From NCBI GenBank assembly GCA_021396245.1, contig WNYE01000027.1, positions 310,001 to 374,000 of the forward strand: a stretch of DNA of 64,000 bases, in the 5' to 3' direction. Below, piece by piece: positions 1 to 11,500 of this stretch; positions within the stretch are counted from its first letter, which is position 1, and the number at the start of each line of letters is the position of its first letter. This DNA is from Sporothrix humicola. Taxonomy: Eukaryota; Ascomycota; Sordariomycetes; Ophiostomatales; Ophiostomataceae. The notes below the pieces were generated by a model. That model saw only the letters and a program-made list of their open reading frames with translations, searched no databases and had not been told where the DNA came from. A program made the translations under genes and the position numbers.

Positions 1-1585
1 ACCCCGAGGAATGGTGCAAGGCCGCCATTCCATACCCAACTCTCAAGAAATGTCTAAACAAGATCCGCGCCGAGTTCCAGGACATGGGACTCGATGCCGA
101 CACTCTACGACAGCTTCTGGCCGCTCAGGCCGTGTCCGAACGCGGAGACCAGATCCCACTTGCCAAGTACAAGTTTGATGGTATGTCATCCTCGATCTTT
201 TGTCCAAACATCATAGGTTCATGGCCTCTAACAATCCCAGTGAGCGAGTCTGACGTTCAGACACACTTTACCATCTTTGTCGACCTCGAAGACGGTGTCG
301 TGGTGGATGCCTCACTATCACCAGCGTCCAAGGCATTTCTCCAGAAGCAGGCCGATATTCGGCGCAGCTCGGTCACGGACAGCACCTTGACAACAGAAAG
401 CAACGGGGACATCGACAGCAATGACGACACTCCGATGCCAGATATTATTGTTGACGAATCTGACGACGAGAGCGGCCCGCCGTCTGGAGTGACTTCTCCA
501 CCTGGCGAGCGCCTCCCTGGTGCCCGCCACATGAGCTTCCAACGTGTCGAGGTCTCCCTCACGGCCGACAGCGAGTTCTTTGGTCTCATCTACCGTGATA
601 TGGCAGAGCTCGAGCGCATTGGGCAGGCTGAGCAGGTGGCCATCACAGCCGAAGTGGTGGCATTGGGCCAGGAAGTGTCAGCCGTGGCACGGCCAGAAAA
701 AAAGAAGCGGGCGTGGTTTGGTGGCGGGTCCGACAAGGCCAACGCGAACTCGAAAAACAAAACCACCACCGTTGCACACCACAAGTATGCCAGCGATCTG
801 ACACGGTGGCGCGAGATATTCGAGCTGTACCTCGATGCCCAAGTCTTCTTCTCGACGCGCGAGCGCGACCACGGTAAGGCCCACACGTCGGTTCAAGCGT
901 CACGGCAGCTGGACTGGTTCCAGGAACAAGTCAAGAAGCGCGGACTGCTGCAGCATTTCCAACTGGCCGACAGCTTTGCGGCCTACCAGCACTTTTTGCT
1001 GCTCAACAAGCGGCTATACCTCAACCTGCGCTTCCGGGAACTCAACCAGACAGCGCAAGCCAAGATTCTAAAGAGTGAGTGACTCCCCTTTCTCTACCAT
1101 TTTCAACGTCATCTGCCCTGATACTAACAACAGCAGAATTCGACAAGTGGACTGCACTGGGCGTGTCACGGACATTCCCTGACGCCCTCTCGCGCCGCCA
1201 CCACGACATGCTTGTGGAGAGCATGGCCCGCGATGTCTGCGCCCGCATCGCTGAGGACGTCGTCGCCGTTGTGCCGCGCCTCGAAGACTACACCTGCCCT
1301 GTTTGTCTTAGCCTTGCGTGGCTTCCCATACGCCTGCACTGTCGCCACGTCTTCTGTGTCCGCTGCGTCATTAAGATGCAGCGCGAAGAGCAAAAGTTCT
1401 GTCCCATGTGTCGTGGCGAGGTCGTCATGCAGGCCGACCTGGACAGTCTCGACGCTAATCTTGAAAAGTTTCTAAAACTGTACTTCCGGCAGGAAGCCAA
1501 AGAGAAGCAAAAGGCTAACGAGATGGAGCGCGGCCAAGAGCTGTTTGGCGAAGCATACAAGCCGACATCCTGCATTCTGATGTGA
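1..1585 (+). CDS. SPX domain-RING finger E3 ubiquitin ligase, 5' partial
   Basis: The gene enters from the left edge; the reading frame is already open at base 3. Exons: <3-180, 241-1074, 1137-1585 (introns GTATGT..CTAAC..CAG and GTGAGT..CTAAC..CAG), giving 486 visible residues. The first residues (EEWCKAAIPYPTLKKCL) match the start of an SPX domain, the inositol-pyrophosphate/phosphate sensor. The middle is acidic and low in complexity. The SPX C-terminal helices follow (LLLNKRLYLN through ILKKFDK), then a C3HC4 RING (CPVC, CRHVFCVRC, CPMC) at about 1290-1430. Family knowledge: SPX-RING proteins, such as S. pombe Pqr1, are ubiquitin ligases in phosphate homeostasis. The last four residues, CILM, form a CaaX-like box. 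Probably about 30 N-terminal residues lie outside the window. Confidence 0.9.
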
Positions 1586-2181
1586 TGGCCGTTGGGCCCT
1601 TTTTCATCTTCTTTCCCTTCTTTCTTCTTGCATAGCAGTATTATACCCCATTGTTTTAGAAGCATATTATTTATATCCATTTAGTCGTTTTAATATCACA
1701 TTTTTTCCTAAACCAAAGCAAGTCTCTTTATTCTTGTGAAGGCATCGCTCTGAACTTAATGTCATGGATTCTTCAAAATCGTATTCATAGATTACATTTA
1801 TTCGAATTATTATCAACCAAAATAATTTCAATTTTTTTTTAATGCAGAAAAAAAACCAACAATTAAATACAACACATTATTAAATGAAGATGATAATTTA
1901 TAGTCACTATTTAATACATTCCACAATAATTCAGTAAAACGAAGACAGCGGAACTTTAGAAGAAGGTTCACATTGTCTTGGAGTGATGTCTTTGCTCACA
2001 GCTGTGGGGCGGCGGGAGCTTAAATTGGTGAGCGATCGTTGGCGCGAACTTTTCGGCCAGTATCAAACGACGACCACTAACTTTTCAACCCGCAGCACCA
2101 GTCTTTGTCTCCTTTTGACCCTGGTAATTTAATCTGTCAATGATTTAGACACCGCAAACATTTACAATCGTCCACTTTACA
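1586..2181. other. intergenic, AT-rich block
   Basis: This holds the 3' end of the SPX-RING gene and the promoter of the release-factor-like gene. Bases ~1680-1940 are clearly more AT-rich than the surroundings, with A and T homopolymers; no gene or repeat family is recognised. Confidence 0.6.
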
Positions 2182-2904
2182 ATGCTGGCAAACGGCATCT
2201 TCCGACGAGCCAGACTGTCGCCTGTGTCGATGTCAAACTTTGGCCTCAGACCCAGCTCTTCGGTCTTGTCACATAGCTCTGCATTTGCAACCACGACCCT
2301 ACGGAGGATACCTGACCGATACTCTGCATTCGACAGTGGCCTTGACCCAGAGGAACTGCAGGCGGCGCGCAAGTGGCGCCAGACGTTTGCTCAAGATGCC
2401 TTGCCCAAGGGCAACACGACGTTCTCGCGATCCAGCGGCCCTGGCGGCCAGCACGTCAACAAGACGGAAACAAAGGCTACAACGACGTGGATGGTCGGTG
2501 AGCTCATGGGAACGATGCCCAAGATTCTCCGCGATCGGCTGCGCTCGTCACGATACTATACGAAAGCCACAGACAGCCTAACGATCCAGGCGCAGACGCA
2601 GCGATCGCGCTCAGCCAATGCCGAGGCCAACCGCGAGAAGCTGTTTGAGGAACTGGTGACGCTGTACGAGGCGACGGTGCCGGGCGAGACACGGCCAGAC
2701 AAAGTGGCCAAATATAAAGAAGTGTAAGTGATGGCGGTGACTGGCAGATGGTGGATGTACTCCGGACGTGTGCACATGTGTTTTTGGGACGTCTTCTAAC
2801 CGAATTCCAGTGAGAAATCCTTCCATGCAGCGAGGATAAAGGAAAAGAAGAAGCACAGCAGCAAGAAGCAGATTCGGCGAGGCGGTGGTGGCGGTTTCGA
2901 CTGA
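2182..2904 (+). CDS. mitochondrial class I peptide-release-factor-like protein (GGQ domain)
   Basis: Exons 2182-2723 and 2811-2904 (intron GTAAGT..CTAAC..CCAG) encode 211 residues. The N-terminus is rich in Arg, Ser and Leu with few acidic residues, as expected for a mitochondrial presequence (MLANGIFRRARLS). The core has the GGQ motif in the context SGPGGQHVNKT, the peptidyl-tRNA hydrolysing loop of class I release factors. The C-terminus is a very basic tail (KEKKKHSSKKQIRRGGGGG), as in codon-independent ribosome-rescue factors of the ICT1/C12orf65 (MTRFR) type; the budding yeast relatives are Pth4 and Rso55. The short length and absence of a codon-recognition domain argue against Mrf1. It likely releases peptides from stalled mitoribosomes. 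Which yeast paralogue is the orthologue was not resolved. Confidence 0.88.
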
Positions 2905-4183
2905 GCGGTCAAAGACGTGTGGCTGAACGACAGCCCAATGAGCTTCCGAGTCTCATCGATTTATCACCAACAAGAAGCCTGGAGCGAGCATAGCAAAGGG
3001 TAAAGGGCAAAGTGCAAAAGAACTGAGTATGCCCTGCGATTGGCTTCGTTTCTTGTTGACCGCCTGGCCTCTTTGTTTCGTTTCGAATTGGGCTGCATTC
3101 TGACAAAGCTACCTCCCTGCCAAGAAAGACCCCGGGCCAGGCCAGCAGGCCGGGCTTTCAGCCGTGGATGTTGCTACTGTTGTTGCTGTTCTTGTCCGCC
3201 TCCTCGTTGCTTGTTTTGTCTGCATTAGCCGCTCGATGGACGGTTCTGCTGAGGCTTTGCTGATAAATGATTCCAGAAGCACTGTGCTCACAGAATGGCC
3301 CTACAGAGGAGCTACAGAGTGGGACATTGCAGAAGGCGCTTGTGCAAATACGAGGCTTGCAGACCGCAGAGGGTGAATGAGGGAAAGAGCAGCTGAATGC
3401 ATTGCCTCTCACCTGCCTCGATAGGGCCATTTTGTGATTTGGTGCCCTTGAGGAAGTGAGGAAGGTGCGTGATGCGTGGTGTCTTTGAGCCTGGTGCCCC
3501 GCAGCCCTGGAAAGTGCATGTCGGAAAAGAGGCGAGAGAGGAAAGGGCCTGGCCCGTTGGTGTCGGTTGGTGTTGACCGGTGTCAGTTGCTTCGCTAGTC
3601 CCCTAACTAGGCCGCGCCCAGGCCTCCCTTTCCCTTCTGTATTTCTGCGAAAAAGCTCAAATCTAGGCTCTAGCCCAGTCCAATCCAAGCAGGCAAAAAA
3701 ACCGGGGCCCCACTGGTCCCCTCCCCTCACTCTCACTCGAATTTGAACGACGCTTCTTCTCTTTCCTAGAGAGTTGAGAAAAACCTCCATCTTCAACTTT
3801 TTTGTGTACTCCGTGCCTCAACCTCGACGACGATTCACCGGCACACTGAATCGAAGCCAGACATCCACGACCTGTCCTGCAGGCAACCGAGCCTGACCTT
3901 GCACACCCGTGCCTTGCGATAGCGACGCCCAGCGAGCCCCGCAAACGGCTGCCCAGACCCTTTGACGATCTCGCCCGTTTTCATTTTGTCGACTTTCTTC
4001 GACTTTTCTCGACTCTCGATAGCCCCGGCCGGCCTCGACCGATCTGTGTCCGATCTGTGCCGTTTTTTTTACGGCACGGCCTATATCTGCCTTACCCTCT
4101 ACTCCTCGACGCCCGCACTTCTTTCTCCGCCTGCCACCCTCCGCCCCCTCCTTGCGTCTTCTCGCCCTCCACAATCACACACA
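2905..4183. promoter_or_regulatory. intergenic; promoter and 5' leader of the CaM kinase
   Basis: No convincing gene. The right half (about 3690-4180) is pyrimidine-rich with repeated CTCGAC/TTCTCGAC words and ends in CACACACAATGG, typical of a fungal leader just before the kinase start. Open frames here have no family resemblance. Confidence 0.55.
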
Positions 4184-5598
4184 ATGGCCTCCAAAGCGCC
4201 TCCACCCCAGGTCCAGCCGTGCCGCTACAAAGTCGGCAAGACACTCGGCGCCGGATCCTACTCAGTTGTCAAGGAGTGTGTGCACATCGACACGGGTCGC
4301 TGCTATGCTGCCAAAGTTATTAACAAACGGTTGATGGCCGGACGTGAGCACATGGTTCGTGTTTGACTCTTCGCTTTCGATTGCAATGGATTTGGATTGC
4401 AATATATATCAAGATGACTGCCTGGCTCATCTGTGTGGAAGCACCTGCTAATGCGCCCGTTCTTCAATAGATCCGCAATGAGATTGCCGTTCTCAAAAAA
4501 GTGTCCATGGGACACAAGAACATTCTGACGCTTGTCGACTACTTTGAGACCATGAACAACCTTTATCTCGTCACCGATCTTGCTCTTGGCGGCGAGCTGT
4601 TCGACCGTATCTGTCGCAAGGGCTCGTACTACGAATCCGACGCCGCCGACCTCATCCGTGCCACTCTCTCGGCCGTCGCCTACCTCCACGACCACGGCAT
4701 CGTCCATCGCGATCTCAAGCCCGAGAACCTGCTCTTCCGCACCCCAGAGGACAACGCTGACCTCCTTATTGCCGACTTTGGCTTGTCTCGTATCATGGAC
4801 GAGGAGCAGTTCCACGTCCTCACGACGACATGTGGCACACCGGGCTACATGGCACCCGAGATCTTCAAGAAGATTGGCCACGGCAAGCCCGTCGACATCT
4901 GGGCCCTGGGCGTCATCACGTACTTTTTGCTCTGCGGTTATACGCCGTTTGACCGTGATAACGACTTTGAGGAGATGCAGGCCATTCTCCAGGCCGACTA
5001 TTCGTTTACACCTGTCGACTACTGGCGCGGTGTTTCCGATGCGGCCAAGGACTTTATTCGCCGCTGCCTGACAATTGAGGCCTCACAACGCATGACCGCC
5101 CACGAGGCACTCCAACACCCCTTCCTGGCCGGCCAGACCGACAAGACCAACCTGCTGCCGACGGTCAAGAAGAACTTCAACGCACGGCGCACACTGCACG
5201 CAGCCATCGACACGGTGCGTGCTATCAACAAGTTGCGGGAGGGCGGCCTGCAGGGCCGCATGGATGGTGCGCGGTCACGAGAGCCGGCGCGGAACAACAA
5301 CGGCGGCGGAAACGGTGTCACTCCCAACCGGGGACCGGCATCGCCAGGCGCTTATCCATCAGGAGCTGGCGGCAGCAACGGCATGCCGTCGATGCAAAAG
5401 GACGACTCTGGCTACGGCACGCAGATAGAAAAGGACGGGCTGCACTTAGGCGGACTCAACGACGGGACCAACGACGTCGGTATGTCTGATGCGCCGCCAA
5501 TCAATGCCGTACCCATGTCTCTGCGGCCGGGCATGGAGGTGAACAAGGTGGTTGAGACGACGAAAGGCCTATGGACCGGCGTGGGCAGTAGAGGGTAG
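4184..5598 (+). CDS. calcium/calmodulin-dependent protein kinase (CaMKI-type)
   Basis: Exons 4184-4354 and 4471-5598 (intron GTTCGT..GCTAAT..ATAG) encode 432 residues. All kinase landmarks are visible: Gly-rich loop GAGSYSVV (residues 22-29), catalytic Lys in AAKVINK (Lys44), HRDLKPEN (about 136), DFGLS (about 159), activation-loop Thr before CGTPGYMAPE, and DIWALGVITY. The segment after the kinase domain (KKNFNARRTLHAAIDTVRAI) is basic and amphipathic, the expected autoinhibitory/calmodulin-binding helix. The remaining ~120 residues are Gly/Asn-rich and disordered. Length and architecture fit fungal CMK1/CAMK-1 kinases, which act in Ca2+ signalling, stress and growth; Neurospora CAMK-1 is also reported to phosphorylate FRQ. 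The ATG is in good context and directly precedes the conserved N-terminus. Confidence 0.95.
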
Positions 5599-8500
5599 GA
5601 ACTCTACCTGTTCGCTGTGGTCCTTTCCTTCCTTTTTTGCTACCTGCTCTTGAAATTCCCTCCTTTTTAATCCTATTCCTCATGACGTTGTCAGCAACTG
5701 GCGAGCTTTCCGTTCTTATTTTTATCTTTCTCGTTTCCTGCTCATTCTTGTTTTCCATATGGACTGGCTCTGTATCCCTTATGTATCAGCTTTATATCAT
5801 CCTTATGCCTTTGTTGTTGTACTGTGGCCTCCTGTTTTTTCTGTTCCTTTACCCTCATTTATGCCACTCGAGCATCTGCTTTGCTAGGGCCATCATTATA
5901 TACTCGACGGCGACGACTTATAAATGCAACAGCGCTTACTTTCCTTTGACCATCCTCTGTGTATCTTGGTACTGTGCTGTCATGATGTTGTTTTCGTTGT
6001 ATGAGTGGCTATCAATGACAAAGTTTGCTTGCTGGGGGTCGTTGTTGAGGAGATGAGAGCTTGGAGCGAGCATTGTCCCGTATTCAGGCCGTGCGTATCG
6101 TATCTAGCAAACACCTCCACATATCCAGGCTCTTCCCAGTCAACTTATGACAGCTGGGCCGGCTCGGCATACGGCAGATGCGGGTGTATCCGTCCATCTC
6201 TCTATCTCTCCATCTTACTCTCATGGCCTCCGTCGGACCTCTCGATATCGTTGGAGTATTTGCACGCCGTAGACAGATAAGCAATTAACATGCATGGTCC
6301 TTTGTTGGAGTATGTAAGCACTGTCCATCGAGAGCTTGACCTCACCTCAACGGCCTATCTTTAACCTTATTTTCTTCTTTAATGGCTTGCTCTCTTGTCG
6401 CCCCTATTTTTGCGCGCATTTTTCTCAATTTTCAACATCCGAGCAACACGGAAGCAAGGCCAGATCGTAACTTGCCATATTCTTTGCAACTTTTGCAGGA
6501 AAGAGTGGTAAAAGACGCGTCTGGAGGTCGTGTGCGCGAACCGTTGCATGCAATATGCGTCTAAACCACGCCCCCCTTTTCCGCGGTCCTCCCATTTCGC
6601 CTCTCTTGTCTGTTCGCGAAATTGAATACTCCAAAATTATGATTTCCCAATACCCTTGTTCGACACGCGTGATGGCTCAACAGCTCTCCCACGGAAGGCT
6701 TTCCCCGTCGACCATGATCCTGTTTTTGGATTCTGATTCGTCTTGGGCCGTCTTGTTTCTTCTGTTTCTCTCGCTTCTCTTGAGAGCTTGCCTGCTTGGC
6801 TCTCTTGGACCTCTCAAAAGCCCCTTGTCTGATTGCTGACCTTGTCTTCCCCCCTGTCACTTTGTCTTTTCTGTCTTTCTTCTCTCCCATTGACCTCCCA
6901 CACAGACCCCTGGATCGGGTCTAGCCTTGCCACTCTTGCGCGGCAACCCGCCCCAGGCGTCCCACGATACCCTTACCCGCCCCAGAACTTAAGATTGCAG
7001 CCCTCCTCCTGAATGAGACATTGGAAAAAACGTTGGATTTTTGTCCAGTTTTTGCCTGTTGGACAGTGGAAAGAGACAGCAAGACGGAAGCGAGACGGGA
7101 GGCCTGAGATGAGAGGAGCACCGAGAACAGTGAGCACTCTCCTTTCTCATTCCGCGTACTCGGGCTCGGTTACGTGCTGGAGGAAGAGGATTTTCGGTGA
7201 TTTTTTTCAAGGTTACTTTATGTCCTCTTTTGTCTGTCCGTTTTGATTTTACAAGGAAACAATAAGACCCGTTTTCTATTGAGAGCTTCCTCCAATTTCT
7301 GTGAGATGACAATTTGCTTTCCTTTGATTTCAAATAGACGCCATGCAGCCCTATCGTGATGGGCGAAGCCGACATTGGATGGAACCATGGCGTTAAGGCT
7401 TCATCGGCGCATAAGAGACAGGGACTTGGAATACAGAAATCCGAGTTTGCTTCTTTACTCAGTGCTTGCTTCCCCGAGCCTTGCAGGACGTATCTTACTG
7501 TGTAATTCTGGAGTGGCTGATATTCAAATCCGAGACGGCGTTAATATGTCCGTCTGCCGGGCGAAATCCGTGTCCTTTGCTCCGTCGATATTCCTGAGAA
7601 GTGCTCAGTTCCAGTTTTGAAGGAAGAAGTGACACATGAACTACCACGAGGAACACGCGTTGTGGTTATTCCACTGTCTCAGGCGCATCACCCTCCCGCT
7701 GGAATGGGCAATAGCTCACGAACAAAGAGATCTGAGATGAGAAAGTGCAGCAAAGCAAGGGCAGCAGAGAGGCAAAAAGGCAAAAAAGGCACAAACCTTA
7801 ATCGCGTGACGCGTGCGGGAGAATCCCAATGAAAGTGGTAAAATGCCATTCGCCATTTGATGGGCCAAAGAATAACAAAGACATAGGATAGAGGGGAGCG
7901 GCAAGTGTGAACGAGACGTCAAAATGGGAAAATGGAGAAAATGCAGAATCTGGGAGCGTTAAATGACGATCAGCCGCTTCTGTCTGAAAGACTTGAAAGA
8001 CTGATACTGTTCTTGGTATCTGGGCACGACGCACCCAGGCACTCCAACCTCGTAAATCGTAAATCGGCGTCGAGCAAACAAAAAGACGATAAACGACATA
8101 CGAAGTGCCGTTCATCATCCTCGGGTCTCTTCCGTCATCTCACCATATTTCGTTCTGGCCGAATGAAATCCAAAGAGTGCTTTTGCATCCGATCTTTTCA
8201 CTTGAGAATCTCCCGTGACTGCTCTGCCGGAACACTCGGCCACTCAAGCACTCGTGGGGGTTAGCTTCTTGCTTGTCCGGATATCGTCACTCGCATAAAA
8301 AAACCTTGTGCAGGACCTGTGACGTGCGGCGCTGCGTAGATGCCCAACGCCTATTCGCAGCGAGCATCGTGTCTGGTGCAAGCGTGCATGATTCTTCAGT
8401 AGGTCCATGCAAGTGCACATGTGATGCCCAGCCCTGTTTCTCTCGTCCGTTGTCTGTTCTCATGGTTTTCTTTCTGTCTCTTTCTTCTGTTCTCCCTCTC

Positions 8501-11500
8501 TCCCTTAGATTCTTATCTCCCTTCAATCACCATGTAAGTGTCTCATTGTGCAACTGTTCCGGCGTCGCACGAGGCTTTCTGTGATGTCGCTTGAATCGTG
8601 AAAATGACATCGAGACATAGCAGTGAGTGAAATGGGGGGCATTTCAGGGCCCTCTCCGTTTCGACGAGAACATAAAATATGTGTTGCATGGGTGCTATGA
8701 TTTTCTCGTCCGCCGAAACAAAGAGTGGGCTCTCGTTTCCGTTCGTCTTGAAAACGAGTGAAAATTCGCTTGGGCTCGGAAGGCTCGGGTTTGGGTAAAT
8801 CGAGGCGCGACCGTTCCCAAGAAAACTGAAGCAGCGGAAAAGAGAGCCTCTAGAAATCTGAAAAGTAAGAGGGTGGGCTGCAGGTGCTGCAGCATGGGCA
8901 TGATCCCTGCAGGCCACCGTCTCATTGGAAAATAAGAAATAAAAGTATGAAAGGGATCCACAGCACAAGCAAAAACGGAGGCCAAAAGAGGAGAAACGCT
9001 TCGCCAATGCCATCAAGACACAAAGTCACACTGTATCTGAAGGATCTCCTGGGACGCTGTGAATCCTGCCCTGCTGCCCTGTGAGATTTGGGATTTGCTG
9101 GGCCTTTCCCTGAGATTCCAAAATAGCCAGTCATCTTTCTGAAATGAATGGAGCAATTGGGCCGTCCGATCAGCAATTTGCCGTCGACAAGCATCGCATC
9201 GTGATTGTGTTGCGTTCTTTTGCAAGGCAGCCAGCAAAGACACATGCAAGCACAGGGTAATACGAAGCACGGAATCAAAAAGTTGAAGGCGAAAGTTCGA
9301 AGACAATAACACCAACGACGTATGTGGCGCCGCCAAGGAAAAACCGGAGAGGAGATCAGTGAAAGGGCCTCATGGCTTGGAATCGAACGTTTAGAAAGTC
9401 AATTCCAGGACGCCAGGACGCCTCTTTGCTGCGGTGGACTCCGTAGTCGTACACAATAACGCCTCCAGCGTTTAAGCGCCGCTCAGCTCGACCCTTTTCT
9501 GCCAAGCGTGTGCTGCATGTCTGAGACGGGGTGTTCTGTGTAGTCACTCGACTCACGATGGGCTGAGATGACGACCCTGAAAAGGTCGTGAGGGATGGCG
9601 GCCGTCACGGATTGTCACAGATAGAGAGCAACCATGTCTGCTTGTCTAACAACGACCATTCGAGGACCCGGGACGCCAGAGACAGAAATAACCCATACAA
9701 AATCCCCGAGATATTAATATCAATCAGGCTATCCAACTCTCTCAGCTTCGACCAGCGATACCAGCCGGTATCTGCCACCAAAAAGGACCAGCCTCCTCTG
9801 TAGATCCCTCGCAGCCCTGATCACGCGCCGGCAGTTAGGTGCGTTTAAAAAGGTGCGATGCTGCGAAAGGACATGAAAAGTAGAGAAAAGTGTGGAGGGG
9901 GTTTGGGGAAAGACAACCTTCTTTGCATCTGACGCTGCATCGCCAGAGCTGTTGTCGGTGGCCGGCAAGGCAAACGATCTGAATGGCCGAAAATATATCT
10001 TCGTCGTCGTGCAGGAGACCAACGCAGAGACTAATGCATCTAATGATGCTTATCCCGAATCGTCTTCTAATGCACATTCTTTTGTTAGACGTTCTGCTCA
10101 CCTTTTTGAGCTTTCCGAGCCTTTTGAGCCTATTTTTGATATGCCGTTGTGGGCTTGGGAACAGGCAGCCAGCAAAAAAGGCGATGCCTTGCATGATCAA
10201 GGGCAGATCTGAAAGGCTGGCGGGCTGACCGGATTGGTTCGCTCGCTCTCGCTTGGGGGCCCATTCCTCGTCATTGAGCAGCACAGGCACAATCTGTTGG
10301 AAACAAAGAAAAAGAAAGGGACAATGACGGATTCAGACCGACTTTTGGGCCGCATGCCATCTGAATCCCTATTTTTGGCGACTATCTTGAAGTCAGGGTC
10401 CTCCGTCTTGAGAACCGCATACCGACTTTGTGACGATCGTGTGGGATATTGTTGGTGTGCTGTGCAACGACGGCATGTCTTTGTACTTCGTAAAGACATT
10501 GACGAGCTTTTTTGAAAGAGACCCGTGGGAGGGTCAGGGAAAATGTCTCAATGCAAATGCTCGTGGGGTCTTTCTACGTAACAAGCCCAATCGCTCTTTC
10601 CATACACGACGCGACTCGGCTCGCGCAGTCAATTAACCTCCGTGGCTCCGTCGTGCCTGCACCATCTCTCCCACTCACCAAAATGGTGAAGAGCGACCCA
10701 ACTTGCCTGGCCGGGTGCTCACGGGCCCCGAAACACCAACGAACACCCGTTGTCTCTATGCAGCATCGTAAATAAAACGAGGGGCGTAAAATTGTGGCTT
10801 GCCAGACCCCTGTAACAAAACGGGTGGTCACGATGAAGAACATCCCCCAGACGCGCTCAGAAAACCCTTCCCATTAAACAAACGTGAGTGGTTGCCCCTT
10901 TTGGGCAGAGTTTTAAAGACGTTTTTCAACATGAGAGGCAGGAAGGAGAATAAATCTGGTCGGACGGGATCCAGGCTCGTCAGGCCCCTCTTTCCTCTTT
11001 CTCTGGAGATTTGGGCTTGGCGGAAGAGGAGCCTGGTCAAATCAGAGATGGATTTAAGATTGCAGTTGCCGTTAGGAGGCCCCCTCCTGGCGGGGAACAA
11101 CGATTTCTTTTGGGAGATGGGAAGGAGCGAAGGGACCACTGCCGTGGTGACAATCAGAAAGGCAGGAACAACTGGAAGATATTGGCCGAGATGTCAATGG
11201 AGAGTTTTTGGTGGAAGGAACGAAATCCAGGACTGGAGCCAAAGGCCGTTTCCCCGAGTATCCGTTTCTTCCGTTTTCTGGATCACAGTCCCGACCACTG
11301 CGTTGGCATGCATGCGACCTCCCGTTTAAATCGGTGAAGAGTTGAAAAACAACTCGTCTTGTTCCGCCGTACGCGGCCGACTAGAAGACGATTGGGCTTG
11401 AAGAGACTTTTGTCCCGTCCCTGTGCAAGCTGTATCGCCTTAATTTGAGACGACAACGTGCAGCAGTTGGTCCTACTAGTTCTTTACATAAGGGATTCTG

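Noticed and set aside
1680..1940. AT-rich block as a RIP-mutated transposon relic
   Set aside because: Too short, without terminal repeats or recognisable coding remnants; an AT-rich 3' UTR/intergenic spacer explains it.
9385..9410. GGAATCGAAC word resembling a minus-strand tRNA T-loop
   Set aside because: The flanking bases cannot form a T stem, and no D-arm or acceptor stem fits upstream.
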